Of a DNA stretch of 64,000 nt, positions 26,153-35,044 are shown one piece after another (positions within the stretch are counted from its first letter, which is position 1; each line of letters opens with the position of its first letter). Position numbers and translations under genes: made by a program. Source of the DNA: Candidatus Accumulibacter affinis (GTDB taxonomy: Bacteria; Pseudomonadota; Gammaproteobacteria; Burkholderiales; Rhodocyclaceae). Under the pieces are notes generated by a model. It was not told where the DNA came from, did no database searches, and was given only the letters and a program-made list of their open reading frames with translations. The stretch spans positions 310,001 to 374,000 of the forward strand of contig JADJOT010000002.1 in the NCBI GenBank assembly GCA_016713625.1, written 5' to 3'.

Positions 26153-26683
26153 CTAGAATTCGCCGCTATAGAGCATGTCGCCACGGCGGTTCTCTGCCCA
26201 GGCACTATCGTTATGGCCTTCATTCTTTGGCTTCTCTTCGCCAAGGCTGACCGACTCGATTTGATCTTCGCGGACACCAAGCAAGCTCAGCATCTTCCTG
26301 ATCGCATCAGCGCGCTTCTGACCAAGCGCCAGGTTGTACTCGCGACTGCCGCGCTCGTCGGTGTTACCCTGGACGAGCATCTTGTACTTACGGTTTTCGG
26401 TCAGGAACTTGGCGTGGGCAGTGACCAGATCCTTGTACTCGGCTTTGACTTCGTAGCTATCGTAGTCGAAGTACACGCTGCGCTTCGACAGGATGCTTTT
26501 CGGATCGGTGAGAACCGCTGGCAGGCCACGACCATCGACTCCACCGGTGGTCACTGTCGCCACGGAGGAAGCCCCGTCACGCGTCTCCACGGGAGCGCCG
26601 GCAGCGGCATCCTTGCTGTCGGGGGTGGAACTGCAGGCGGCGATCAGGAGAGCCAAAGCGGCCGGAATGACGAGTTGTTTCAT
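26153..26683 (-). CDS. pal: Peptidoglycan-associated lipoprotein
   Basis: 176 residues. Lipobox LIAAC puts the lipidated Cys at about residue 16. The OmpA-like domain (about 60-176) has YFDYDSYEVK, GNTDERGSREYNLALGQKRAD and ENRRGD, which bind diaminopimelate. Pal tethers the outer membrane to peptidoglycan and cycles with TolB. ATG at 26683 with GGAGAA upstream. Confidence 0.97.
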   Translation of the reverse strand: MKQLVIPAALALLIAACSSTPDSKDAAAGAPVETRDGASSVATVTTGGVDGRGLPAVLTDPKSILSKRSVYFDYDSYEVKAEYKDLVTAHAKFLTENRKYKMLVQGNTDERGSREYNLALGQKRADAIRKMLSLLGVREDQIESVSLGEEKPKNEGHNDSAWAENRRGDMLYSGEF

Positions 26684-26723
26684 GCGGGTTCTCCTGCGGA
26701 AGACTCTGGATTGAAATAATGTT

Positions 26724-28016
26724 TCATTTGTTGAACGGACCCCATGCCGGCTCGCGAACGTCACCCGCCGTAATGGAAAGGCGCTGCTTGATGCGCCCAT
26801 CGATCGAAACAGCAGAGAGCACCCCGCGCCCACCCATCTCGGTGGCAATCAGGATCATCCGTCCGTTCGGTGAGAAACTCGGTGACTCATCCTTGTGCGA
26901 GTCGGTCAGTACCTGCACCTGCCGGCTGGCAAGATCCATCACCGAGAGACGAAAGCTGCCGTCACGGCGACTGATGAAAGCCATCGACTTGCCGTCGGGT
27001 GAAATACGCGGCGTCACATTGTAGCTACCTTCGAAGCTCACTCGCTGCGGGTCGCCACCCCCAGCACCCACCCGATAGATCTGTGGACTGCCACCACGAT
27101 CCGAAGTGAAATAGACGGATTGCCCATCAGGCGAGAAGTTCGGTTCGGTATTGATGGCATCGGTGGTCGTCAGGCGCTGTGCGCCCGAACCATCCGCATT
27201 GACGGTAAAGATCTGCGAACCGCCCTCCTTGCTCAACACCACAGCCAGCTTGCGGCCGTCAGGCGACCACGCTGGCGCCGAGTTGGAGCCCTTGAAATTG
27301 GCAACGACGATGCGTTTTCCCGAAGCCAGCGAGTGCACGTAGACCACTGGTTTCTTGTTCTCGAACGAGACGTAGGCCAGACGACCGCCATCCGGCGACC
27401 ATGAAGGCGAGATGATCGGCTCCTTCGAGATCAGCGCCACCTGCGCGTTCTGGCCGTCCGCATCGGAGATGTGCAGCTCGTAGCGCGTTGCGTTAACCCG
27501 AATGACATAGGCAACACGGGTGGAGAAGATGCCGGGCTCACCGGTCAGCTTCTCGTAAATCATGTCGGCGATACGGTGGCCGGCAGCACGCAACATTGGC
27601 TTCGAGGTAACAAACGCCGAACCGCCAAGCACCGACTGCTTGTTGACATCGTACAGGCGGAAGCGCGCCTCCTGGCGACCGTCGTCGCTGCCGCCAATAC
27701 TGCCGGCGGCGAGGGCGTCGGCACCACGGCTTTTCCATTCGGGGTAAACCGGGGTCGCCGCCTCGGTCATGGCCACTCCGCCGGCATCAACCATCTTGAA
27801 CAGACCGCTACGTTCGAGGTCGCTGCGTACCACCGAGGTAACGATCCGCGAGGCACTCGCGTCACCGCCAAAATCGGCGATCGCCACCGGCAGGCGGTTG
27901 GCGCCGGCTCCAGTAATCTCGATGGTCAGCTGGGCGTGTGCCGACCCCTGCAACAAGGCAAGCACGCCGACGGCAAGCAGACCGAGGCGGCGCAGTTGAA
28001 GTCCGATTCCAGACAT
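26724..28016 (-). CDS. tolB: Tol-Pal system beta-propeller protein TolB
   Basis: 430 residues. Signal peptide to about residue 28 (LLAVGVLALLQGSAHA), TolB N-terminal domain (about 30-150) and a six-bladed WD40-like propeller with repeated SPDG signatures (SWSPDGGRLAYVS, AWSPDGRKLAVV, NFSPDGQSVYFTSDRGG, RISPDGKSMAFIS). It links Pal with TolA in the periplasm. The start MSGIGLQ at 28016 is preferred over the ATG four codons upstream. A 125-base gap separates it from the unknown gene upstream, so it may have its own promoter. Confidence 0.97.
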   Translation of the reverse strand: MSGIGLQLRRLGLLAVGVLALLQGSAHAQLTIEITGAGANRLPVAIADFGGDASASRIVTSVVRSDLERSGLFKMVDAGGVAMTEAATPVYPEWKSRGADALAAGSIGGSDDGRQEARFRLYDVNKQSVLGGSAFVTSKPMLRAAGHRIADMIYEKLTGEPGIFSTRVAYVIRVNATRYELHISDADGQNAQVALISKEPIISPSWSPDGGRLAYVSFENKKPVVYVHSLASGKRIVVANFKGSNSAPAWSPDGRKLAVVLSKEGGSQIFTVNADGSGAQRLTTTDAINTEPNFSPDGQSVYFTSDRGGSPQIYRVGAGGGDPQRVSFEGSYNVTPRISPDGKSMAFISRRDGSFRLSVMDLASRQVQVLTDSHKDESPSFSPNGRMILIATEMGGRGVLSAVSIDGRIKQRLSITAGDVREPAWGPFNK

Positions 28017-28141
28017 GGGGCAGTCCAATACAGAATGTGCGATTATATCGCCTCTGAATGCTCTTGATTTGTAACCAAACGTGATCTTGTCGAGTAGCGA
28101 CAGACCGCTGCCCGGCTACACGACCGCGCCCAGGCAACACA

Positions 28142-29041
28142 CTAGCGGTGTTGAACGTCTCTCGCCCGCATGTAAACGGCAAAAAAACCGGCGTCTAGTG
28201 CCTGCAGCCGAGCGCGTTGCTTGATCAGGGCACGGCTGTGGCCCTGCTTCTCCAGATCGAGAATGCGTATCAGACGAAGGCAGGCTTGCAGCGCCGGGAT
28301 GCTGGCGGCGGTTGGCGCGCTGCCTGGCGCCAGATCGGCGTCAATGGCCGCTGCGCTCTCCGGGTAGCGCAGCAGATACCAGGCGGGAAACCAGCTGGCG
28401 TCGGTGTCCTCGACCGCGGCCTGAAACGCTAGCCAGTCCTGCTTGAGCAGCGCATCATCAAGCTCCCGGAGCAAGTCCTCAAAACTGTCGGCAGCATGCC
28501 AGGCGAGGGAAAAAATTTGCCGCCTCGCCCCCGGCAAGCCTGCCAGGCGATAGCGAGCGATTGCCTGCCATCGCAACACCGCGCGCTGGGTCTGGCCGCC
28601 GGTGATCGTCTTGGCCGCTTCCTCTGCCGCCTCGTAAGCGCCGGCGCGCAGGAACAGGTCGGCGGCGTGCAGGTGGGGACGATCGGGGTTGAACGGGTGG
28701 ATGGCCGCGCGCGCCAGCTGCCGCCAGAACGATTCGAGAAAACCCTTGGCGGCCTTGCCGAGGACAGCAGCGGCGGGAATCATCCGGGTATTGAGAACCT
28801 CGACGATCAGCTCGAGGGCGTCGGCATCGAGCCCTGCCGTGTCAATTTCCCGAGTCAGGTCGAGGAAAGCGTACAGGCTGTCGAAAGTCGGCAGGTCGGC
28901 TCGCGCCGGCGCTTCTGCGCGCAGCCGGGCTATCCCCTGCGCCGTTCGCTCACGGTCGTGCGCACACAAGGCGGCGACTACCTCGTTGGCCAGCGTGACC
29001 TCGTGCGAGTCCAGGAAAAGGTCGAGTTGATGAGCGTTCAC
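28142..29041 (-). CDS. Unknown helical protein inside the Tol-Pal operon
   Basis: 299 residues, GTG start at 29041 without a clear ribosome site. It has no signal peptide or membrane segment, so it should be cytoplasmic. The composition and the spacing of segments such as AADLFLRAGAYEAAEEAAKTI and AVLRWQAIARYRLAGLPGARRQI suggest helical-hairpin (TPR-like) repeats in residues 100-200. I do not recognise the family. It lies 40 bases after tolA and before tolB, the position where the order tolA-tolB is normally direct, and all are on the same strand. Confidence 0.75.
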   Translation of the reverse strand: MNAHQLDLFLDSHEVTLANEVVAALCAHDRERTAQGIARLRAEAPARADLPTFDSLYAFLDLTREIDTAGLDADALELIVEVLNTRMIPAAAVLGKAAKGFLESFWRQLARAAIHPFNPDRPHLHAADLFLRAGAYEAAEEAAKTITGGQTQRAVLRWQAIARYRLAGLPGARRQIFSLAWHAADSFEDLLRELDDALLKQDWLAFQAAVEDTDASWFPAWYLLRYPESAAAIDADLAPGSAPTAASIPALQACLRLIRILDLEKQGHSRALIKQRARLQALDAGFFAVYMRARDVQHR

Positions 29042-29081
29042 GTGGATGAGTTGCCGTGGTGGTTATCAGAACCCGGCCGCC

Positions 29082-30143
29082 TTACTCGTCACGCGGCTTG
29101 TAGGGGATCCTCAGGACGCGCTCGAAGAGCTCGGCCTGGGCAGGCTTCGGCAATGGCGAAGACTTGCGGATCGCGCGCTCGACGGCAGCATCGAGCGCCG
29201 GATTGCCACTGGAGCGGCGCAACTTGACGTCGAGTACATCGCCGCTGGGGAGCTGCGTGACCTCGAACTCGGCTTGCGGATTCCCCTGGATGTTGGGCGG
29301 CAGAATGATGTTTCCACGAATCTTGCCGCGCACCCTTTCGATGTATTCCGCCTGCGCGCGTTTGAGATCCGCAGCCTGCTTGCCTTGCTGCTGCTTGAGC
29401 AGGCGCGCTTCGGCATCAGCTTCGGCAGCGCGTTCGCGCTGCTCGTGCGTCGCCTTCTGCTGCTGCAGTTGCTTCTGTTCGCGTCTCAGCTCGTCGTCGA
29501 AACTCGGACGGCGCTCGGGCTCCGGCTTGCGGGGTTCTTCTTTCCGAGGCGGGGGCTCCTCCTTCTTGGGAGTTTCCCTTGGCTTTTCTTCCTTCCTGGG
29601 CGGTTCCTTCGGCCTGGTTTCTTCCCTGGGCTTCGGATCTTCCTTTCTCGGAGGTTCCTTGACCTTCGTTTCCTTCGGCGGATCTTTGGGTTTCTTGTCT
29701 TCCTTCAGTGGGATGTCCGGCTTGATCGGTGCCTTCGGCTCGGGTTTGACGACGGCCTTGGCAACTGGCTTGGGCTCCGGTTTAGCTTCGGGCTTTGGAA
29801 GTGGCTTTGGTTCCGGTTTAGCTTCGGGCTTTGGAAGTGGCTTAGGTTCCGGTTTCGGTTCGGGCCTTGGAAGTGGCTTGGGTTCCGGTTTAGGTTCGGG
29901 CTTAGGTTCAGCCTTGGGCTCCGGTTTGGGTTCAGGTCTAGGTTCAGGGTGACTGACCGCCGTCGGTGCCGGGGCGGCCCGCCAGACTTCGACCTCGACC
30001 GCCGATGGCGGCTTGCTCTTCCATTGCACGCCCAGAAACAGTGCGCCGATCAACAACAAATGGACGGCCGCCGAAAGCACCAGCGATGGCCACTTGGCCG
30101 GATCGTCCTGCGGCGGCCGCGGGAGAGCTTCGACTGCTTCCAC
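29082..30143 (-). CDS. tolA: Cell envelope integrity protein TolA
   Basis: 353 residues from a GTG start. One N-terminal membrane segment (LVLSAAVHLLLIGALFLGV, about 21-39), then a long Pro/Lys/Glu domain II (about 60-240) in place of the usual Ala/Lys-rich helix, then a coiled-coil stretch (QKQLQQQKATHEQRER) and a TolA/TonB-like C-terminal domain (about 260-353, with GNIILPPNIQGNPQAEFEV). It spans the periplasm and is driven by TolQR. The proline-rich spacer is more TonB-like than the E. coli type. Confidence 0.93.
   Translation of the reverse strand: MEAVEALPRPPQDDPAKWPSLVLSAAVHLLLIGALFLGVQWKSKPPSAVEVEVWRAAPAPTAVSHPEPRPEPKPEPKAEPKPEPKPEPKPLPRPEPKPEPKPLPKPEAKPEPKPLPKPEAKPEPKPVAKAVVKPEPKAPIKPDIPLKEDKKPKDPPKETKVKEPPRKEDPKPREETRPKEPPRKEEKPRETPKKEEPPPRKEEPRKPEPERRPSFDDELRREQKQLQQQKATHEQRERAAEADAEARLLKQQQGKQAADLKRAQAEYIERVRGKIRGNIILPPNIQGNPQAEFEVTQLPSGDVLDVKLRRSSGNPALDAAVERAIRKSSPLPKPAQAELFERVLRIPYKPRDE
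29773..29945 (-). repeat. 36-base tandem repeats in tolA
   Basis: Near-identical 36-base units encode a 12-residue Pro/Lys/Glu/Ala/Leu repeat (of the type PKPEAKPEPKPL) in the TolA spacer. Two adjacent units (about 29776-29847) are almost identical; flanking ones have drifted. Such DNA can change copy number by slippage. Confidence 0.8.
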
Positions 30144-30154
30144 AGATCAGGAAC

Positions 30155-30559
30155 TCACTTGCCGGTGGGCTGCACGAGAAGGCCGATGCGTTTGACCTCT
30201 TTTTGCTGAAGGTCGTCCATTACTTCGAGCACCGCCTGATACTTGACGTTCCTGTCGCCAGCAATGACCACCGCTTGCTCCGGGTTCCTGCGCTGCGCGG
30301 CAACGATCGCCTCCGACAGTTCAGCGCGGCTGAGCGGACGTTCGGGTTTGCCCGGGGCGATGAGCGCCAGCGTCCGGTCAGCGCGGACGATCACCTGCAG
30401 CGCTTCGGCTGGTGGTTGCGCGGCCTTGCCCACCGACGGGACATCGATACTGGCGGTGGTCATCATCGGCGCCGTGACCATGAAGATGACCAGCAGCACG
30501 AGCATGACGTCGATATAGGGGACGACGTTGATTTCGTTCTTCAGACGACGCGGACGCAT
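30155..30559 (-). CDS. tolR: Tol-Pal protein TolR (ExbD family)
   Basis: 134 residues. One N-terminal membrane helix with the key Asp (VVPYIDVMLVLLVIFMV, about 12-28) that takes part in proton flow with TolQ; the periplasmic ExbD/TolR domain follows. Its start lies just after the tolQ stop at 30564, and tolA follows after 11 bases. Length is normal for the family. Confidence 0.96.
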   Translation of the reverse strand: MRPRRLKNEINVVPYIDVMLVLLVIFMVTAPMMTTASIDVPSVGKAAQPPAEALQVIVRADRTLALIAPGKPERPLSRAELSEAIVAAQRRNPEQAVVIAGDRNVKYQAVLEVMDDLQQKEVKRIGLLVQPTGK

Positions 30560-30563
30560 GGCC

Positions 30564-31241
30564 TTACCTCATCTGCCGTTGCAGGATGTTCGAGAACTCT
30601 TCCATGAACGACTCGAAGCGTGAGGAAAGGCGGTCGATCTCGTGCGCGAAGCGGTTGTAGGCGACCACTGCCGGAATCGCCGCAAACAGGCCGATAGCCG
30701 TCGCCACCAGCGCTTCGGCGATGCCTGGTGCCACTGCTGCGAGCGTCGCCTGACCGACGTTGGAGAGGCCGCGGAAGGAATGCATGATGCCCCAGACGGT
30801 TCCGAACAAGCCGACATAGGGACTGACCGACCCGACCGAAGCAAGAAAGGCGAGGTGCGAGTCGATGCTGTCCATCTCGCGCTGATAGGTCGCTCGCATG
30901 GCCCGCCGCGAGCCATCGATCACGTCTTTCGCGTCGAGGTTTTTCTGGCTGCGCAGTTTGGTGAATTCGCGGAAGCCGGCTTCGAAGATACGCTCCATGC
31001 TGCCGGTGCCATGACGGTCGTTGACTGCACTCTGGTAGAGGCTGTTGAGGTCGCCACCGCTCCAGAAGTCCCGCTCGAACTGTTCGGTCTGCGCGCGCGC
31101 CGCCTTGACCGTGAACCACTTGCGGAAAATGTAGTACCAGGACATGAACGAGACGCCGGCGAGCAGCAGCATCACCGCCTGCACCACGGCGCTGGCATTG
31201 AGGATCAGATGCAGGATCGAGAGGTCTTGCGAGACATTCAT
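30564..31241 (-). CDS. tolQ: Tol-Pal protein TolQ (MotA/TolQ/ExbB family)
   Basis: 225 residues. Three membrane segments (about 15-37, 128-150 and 165-187). Family signatures include ASVGSVSPYVGLFGTVWGIMHSF and VAPGIAEALVATAIGLFAAIPAV. With TolR it uses the proton gradient to energise TolA. Start ATG at 31241 overlaps the ybgC stop by four bases. Confidence 0.97.
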   Translation of the reverse strand: MNVSQDLSILHLILNASAVVQAVMLLLAGVSFMSWYYIFRKWFTVKAARAQTEQFERDFWSGGDLNSLYQSAVNDRHGTGSMERIFEAGFREFTKLRSQKNLDAKDVIDGSRRAMRATYQREMDSIDSHLAFLASVGSVSPYVGLFGTVWGIMHSFRGLSNVGQATLAAVAPGIAEALVATAIGLFAAIPAVVAYNRFAHEIDRLSSRFESFMEEFSNILQRQMR

Positions 31242-31681
31242 TGCAGGGCTTCCAGTTTGGTCCGCAGAATTGCGGGAATCGAAGTCGTTTTCATCCGCGC
31301 GGCGTTTACACAAACGATATGAATGGTGGCGCTGACCAGTTCGTCCCATCCTCCTGCGACACCGACATTGGCGCGACGGATATGCTGGCGAAAGAAGATC
31401 TGCGCGCGGCTGATCTTCACCACTTCGAGACCGACGACGAGCTGATCATCGAGCCGCGCCGGCTTGAGGTATTCGATGCTGACGCTGCGAACGACGAAAG
31501 CAATCCCCGGATCACGTAGCAGGTCCCCCTGCTGATGCCCGATCTCGCGCAGCCATTCGGTACGGCAGCGCTCGAAGAACTTCAGGTAGTTGGCGTAGTA
31601 CACGACGCCGCCGGCATCGGTGTCCTCGTAGTAAATGCGAACCGGGATGGTGAATGCGTTGGGTTTCTGTAGGTGTTTCAT
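31238..31681 (-). CDS. ybgC: Tol-Pal-associated acyl-CoA thioesterase YbgC
   Basis: 147 residues, hot-dog fold. The active-site motif YYEDTDAGGVVYYANYLKFFER (Asp in DTDAGG) is at about residues 16-37. YbgC hydrolyses short or long acyl-CoA/ACP and is the conserved first gene of the Tol-Pal operon. Start ATG at 31681; 67 bases separate it from the ruvB stop on the same strand. Confidence 0.95.
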   Translation of the reverse strand: MKHLQKPNAFTIPVRIYYEDTDAGGVVYYANYLKFFERCRTEWLREIGHQQGDLLRDPGIAFVVRSVSIEYLKPARLDDQLVVGLEVVKISRAQIFFRQHIRRANVGVAGGWDELVSATIHIVCVNAARMKTTSIPAILRTKLEALQ

Positions 31682-31748
31682 GGCCGGCGGCGATTTTACG
31701 GGAGCATGCAGGTGGCGAATGTAAGGGTTTGTGACCGGACGTGCCCAC

Positions 31749-32813
31749 TCAGGGTGCCCGCCAGAGTTCGCCCTGCGACTCGGCGAGCATCGAGGCAAGC
31801 CCGAGGTGACGGTAAACGGCAGCCGTCGCCACCCGGCCGCGCGGCGTGCGCTGCAGGAAACCTTGCTGGATCAGGTAGGGTTCGAGCACGTCCTCGATGG
31901 TATCGCGGGCTTCGCCGATGGCGGCGGCCAGATTATCGACGCCCACCGGGCCACCAGCGAATTTGTCGATCACCGCCGAAAGCAGCTTGCGGTCCATCAC
32001 ATCGAGGCCGCCGTGATCGACGTCGAGCATCAGCAGCGCGAGATCCGCCACTTCCTGCGTGATGTGGCCACTGGCCCTGACTTCGGCAAAATCGCGCACC
32101 CGTCGCAACAGGCGATTGGCGATGCGTGGCGTGCCGCGTGAACGCCGCGCGATCTCCAGCGCGCCGCCGGCATCAGTCGGCACCTTGAGCAGCTGCGCTG
32201 AGCGGGTGACGATCAAGGTGAGTTCTTCGGGCGTGTAGAACTCGAGTCTGGAAACGATCCCGAAGCGGTCGCGCAGCGGATTGGTCAACATGCCGGCACG
32301 GGTGGTCGCACCAACCAGAGTGAACGGTGGCAGGTCGAGCTTGACCGAACGCGCCGCCGGACCCTCGCCGATCATGATGTCGATCTGGAAGTCTTCCAGC
32401 GCCGGATAGAGGATCTCTTCGACAACTGGCGAGAGGCGATGAATCTCGTCGATGAACAGCACGTCGCGGGGTTCGAGATTGGTCAGGATGGCGGCCAGGT
32501 CGCCGGCACGTTCGAGTACCGGACCCGAGGTCGAGCGCAGGTTAACCCCCATCTCGGCAGCAATGATGTGCGCCAGCGTGGTCTTGCCGAGACCCGGCGG
32601 ACCAAACAGGAGGACGTGGTCGAGTGTGTCGTTACGTCTCCTGGCAGCCTCGATGAAGATCGTCAACTGCTCGCGGATCTTCGCCTGGCCGACGTAATCG
32701 GCGAGGCGCCGAGGCCGCAAGGCACGCTCGATGGCGTCTTCCTGGGACGATTTCGACTCCGCCGAGATCAAGCGGTCTACAGGAACACTGCCCAGGTCGT
32801 CGGTCTCGATCAT
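31749..32813 (-). CDS. ruvB: Holliday junction branch migration DNA helicase RuvB
   Basis: 354 residues, full length. AAA+ motifs: Walker A GPPGLGKTT (about 65-73), Walker B LFIDEIHRL, sensor GATTRAGML and a C-terminal winged helix (QQGFLQRTPRGRVAT). RuvB motors move Holliday junctions with RuvA. The start MIETDDLG at 32813 overlaps the stop of the AI-2E permease gene (ATGA), which fixes the start. Confidence 0.98.
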   Translation of the reverse strand: MIETDDLGSVPVDRLISAESKSSQEDAIERALRPRRLADYVGQAKIREQLTIFIEAARRRNDTLDHVLLFGPPGLGKTTLAHIIAAEMGVNLRSTSGPVLERAGDLAAILTNLEPRDVLFIDEIHRLSPVVEEILYPALEDFQIDIMIGEGPAARSVKLDLPPFTLVGATTRAGMLTNPLRDRFGIVSRLEFYTPEELTLIVTRSAQLLKVPTDAGGALEIARRSRGTPRIANRLLRRVRDFAEVRASGHITQEVADLALLMLDVDHGGLDVMDRKLLSAVIDKFAGGPVGVDNLAAAIGEARDTIEDVLEPYLIQQGFLQRTPRGRVATAAVYRHLGLASMLAESQGELWRAP

Positions 32814-33898
32814 CAGGGCAACTCGTCGCGCGCAGTCGTGTGTAGCACAGCTTCCGGACGGGCGTGCGCCAACCACTCGCGGATCAGCACCTGACCGAGA
32901 GCCAGCAGCGTTGGCCCGAGAAACAGACCGATGAAACCGAAAACCAGAATGCCGCCAAAAACGCCGACGATGATCAGTAGCAGCGGCAGGCTGGCGCTTC
33001 GCGAAATCAGGACCGGTTTAAGAAAGTTATCGACGCTGCTGATGCCGAACATGCCCCACAACACCATGAATACCGCCCAGCCGGTCTGCCCTTCGTTGTA
33101 CAGCCAGATGGCGGCCCCAACCCAGATCAGCGTTGCACCGATCACCGGCACCAGCGAGAAGAAGAACGTGGCGAGGGTCAGGATGAGGATGCCGGGAACG
33201 CCAGCGATAATGAAGCCGATCATCGCCACCACCGCCTGGGCAGCCGCTGTCCCGACGATTCCCGCCATCACCCCGGTGACCGTCCCTTCGACCAGCGCCA
33301 GCATGCGCTCGCCGAGATCGCCGGCGAGCATCCGGCTGCCGGTGTGCAATGCGTCGGCGTAAATGTGCGCGTCACGAAAGATGAAGAAAACGAAGAAGAT
33401 CACCAGCACCAGCTGCAGCAATCCCTGCGCGAACAGCGAAACGGCGGCCAGGGCGAGCCGGCGCGTCGGATCAAGGAACTGGCGCAGGAGGTTGTTCATC
33501 TCCTCGCGGCTCTCGACCAGTTCCTGCCAGTAGCTGGCGACACTCGAGCCGAAGACCGGAATCCTCGCCAGCCAGACCGGAGGGTCGGTCGGCAATCCCC
33601 TTTCCATCAATGGCTTGAAGTAGCGAATGGCGATCTCGACGCCATCGGCAAGCGATCCCGACAACAAGGCCATCGGTGCAACCAGCAGTAGCAGCAGCAG
33701 CATCGAGACCAGCAGCGCCGCCAGGCTGCTGCGCCCTCGGCAGAGCGTCAGCAGGCGGTTGCGCATCGGCAGCGTGGTGATGCAGATCACCACGGCGAAC
33801 AGCAAGGTACCGGTAAACGGCAACAGCACGGCGACGCAGCCGATCAGCAGCAGCACGACCAGCGCGATCTGGATGAGTTGTTTGTAACCGGGAGTCAT
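32813..33898 (-). CDS. AI-2E family (PerM/UPF0118) membrane permease
   Basis: 361 residues with eight predicted membrane segments. The family pattern is visible in LTLATFFFSLVPVIGATLIWVGAA and GMFGISSVDNFLKPVLI, and GIFGFIGLFLGPTLLAL-type residues near the end. Members move signals, ions or organic acids; the name comes from the AI-2 exporter TqsA, but the substrate is usually unknown. It sits between ruvA (seven bases upstream) and ruvB, overlapping the ruvB start by ATGA. Confidence 0.93.
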   Translation of the reverse strand: MTPGYKQLIQIALVVLLLIGCVAVLLPFTGTLLFAVVICITTLPMRNRLLTLCRGRSSLAALLVSMLLLLLLVAPMALLSGSLADGVEIAIRYFKPLMERGLPTDPPVWLARIPVFGSSVASYWQELVESREEMNNLLRQFLDPTRRLALAAVSLFAQGLLQLVLVIFFVFFIFRDAHIYADALHTGSRMLAGDLGERMLALVEGTVTGVMAGIVGTAAAQAVVAMIGFIIAGVPGILILTLATFFFSLVPVIGATLIWVGAAIWLYNEGQTGWAVFMVLWGMFGISSVDNFLKPVLISRSASLPLLLIIVGVFGGILVFGFIGLFLGPTLLALGQVLIREWLAHARPEAVLHTTARDELP

Positions 33899-33905
33899 TT
33901 TCGGT

Positions 33906-34481
33906 TCAGACCCTTGACAGCAACTTGAGCGCTTGACGAATGCCGTCGGAGGTGGTGGTATCGGTCGGCAACTGTTTCATCGCTGCGGCCGCTTCGCGGT
34001 CATTGTAACCCAGCGCCAGCAGCGCATTGAGAATGTCACTGTGCGCGGCCTCGCTGGGCGCGGCGCTGGTCGGCAGCGCGTCGGCGAGTTTTCCCTTCAG
34101 TTCCAGCAGCAGACGTTCAGCGGTCTTGGTGCCGATGCCAGGGACCCTGGTCAGTCGACCGACTTCCTGGCGCGCCACCACCTGCGCCAGATCGCTCACC
34201 GAGAGTCCCGACAAAACCGACAGCGCCAGGCGCGCGCCGACGCCCGAGATTTTCAGCAGCTGACGGAACGCGAAGCGCTCGCCCTCGCTGGCAAAACCAT
34301 AGAGAAAATGCCCGTCCTCGCGCACTGCGAAGTGGGTCAGCAGGCTGAGCTGCTCGCCGTTGCCAGGCAGGTTGTAGAAAGTGCTCATCGGCACGTCGAG
34401 CTCATAAGCAACGCCATGTACGTCGAGCACCACCTGCGGCGGGTTCTTTTCCAGCAGGATTCCCGTCAGTCGGCTGATCAT
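33906..34481 (-). CDS. ruvA: Holliday junction branch migration protein RuvA
   Basis: 191 residues. N-terminal OB domain (MISRLTGILLEKNPPQVVLDV), tandem helix-hairpin-helix motifs (KISGVGARLALSVLSG and RVPGIGTKTAERLLLEL) and the C-terminal domain III that binds RuvB (ALLALGYNDREAAAAM). It recognises four-way junctions. Its ATG overlaps the ruvC stop by four bases. Confidence 0.97.
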   Translation of the reverse strand: MISRLTGILLEKNPPQVVLDVHGVAYELDVPMSTFYNLPGNGEQLSLLTHFAVREDGHFLYGFASEGERFAFRQLLKISGVGARLALSVLSGLSVSDLAQVVARQEVGRLTRVPGIGTKTAERLLLELKGKLADALPTSAAPSEAAHSDILNALLALGYNDREAAAAMKQLPTDTTTSDGIRQALKLLSRV

Positions 34482-35044
34482 CGTTGGCTCTCCTTTTCCA
34501 TCATCAAACGGCCGTTGCGCACGCGCAAGCCATGGCTGGCCAGCCGCCCCAGTCCCTGTCCGCCGTGCGCGTGTGCAATCGCACAGGCCAGGGCATCAGC
34601 GGCGTCGGCACTCGGGTCTGCCGACAAGGACAGCAGGCGACGCACCATGTGCTGTACCTGCACCTTGTCGGCGTGTCCGTTGCCGACCACCGCCTGCTTG
34701 ACTTGCAAGGCGGTGTACTCGGCCACCTCGAGCCCGCTCGCCACCAGCGCCGTGATCGCCGCGCCGCGTGCCTGCCCGAGCAACAGTGTGGACTGCGGAT
34801 TGACGTTCATGAAAATGATCTCGACCGCCGCCTGGTCGGGTCGGTGCGTTGCCAGCAGCTCGCGCAGACCAGCGTAGATCGTTCCCAGACGGCCTGGCAG
34901 CGAGTCCCTGACGTCGGTACGAATACAGCCGCTGACCAGGTAGGCGAGGCGATTGCCGGTTTTTTCGATGAGCCCGAAGCCGGTGCTGCGCAAGCCCGGA
35001 TCGATGCCGAGAATGCGCAGCACGGGTTTTTCCGCGTCGCTCAT
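34478..35044 (-). CDS. ruvC: Crossover junction endodeoxyribonuclease RuvC
   Basis: 188 residues. Catalytic acidic residues are visible: Asp in ILGIDPGLRSTGFG, Glu in AVEIIFMNVNPQST, and Asp pair in DAADALACAIAHAHG. It cleaves Holliday junctions. The ATG overlaps the stop of the EamA permease by four bases, and ruvA follows with the same overlap, so the cluster is translationally coupled. Confidence 0.97.
   Translation of the reverse strand: MSDAEKPVLRILGIDPGLRSTGFGLIEKTGNRLAYLVSGCIRTDVRDSLPGRLGTIYAGLRELLATHRPDQAAVEIIFMNVNPQSTLLLGQARGAAITALVASGLEVAEYTALQVKQAVVGNGHADKVQVQHMVRRLLSLSADPSADAADALACAIAHAHGGQGLGRLASHGLRVRNGRLMMEKESQR

Noticed and set aside
29164..29952. Gly/Ser-rich open frame on the plus strand
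   Set aside because: It is the complement of the Pro/Lys/Glu repeats of tolA; the repetitive composition explains the open frame.
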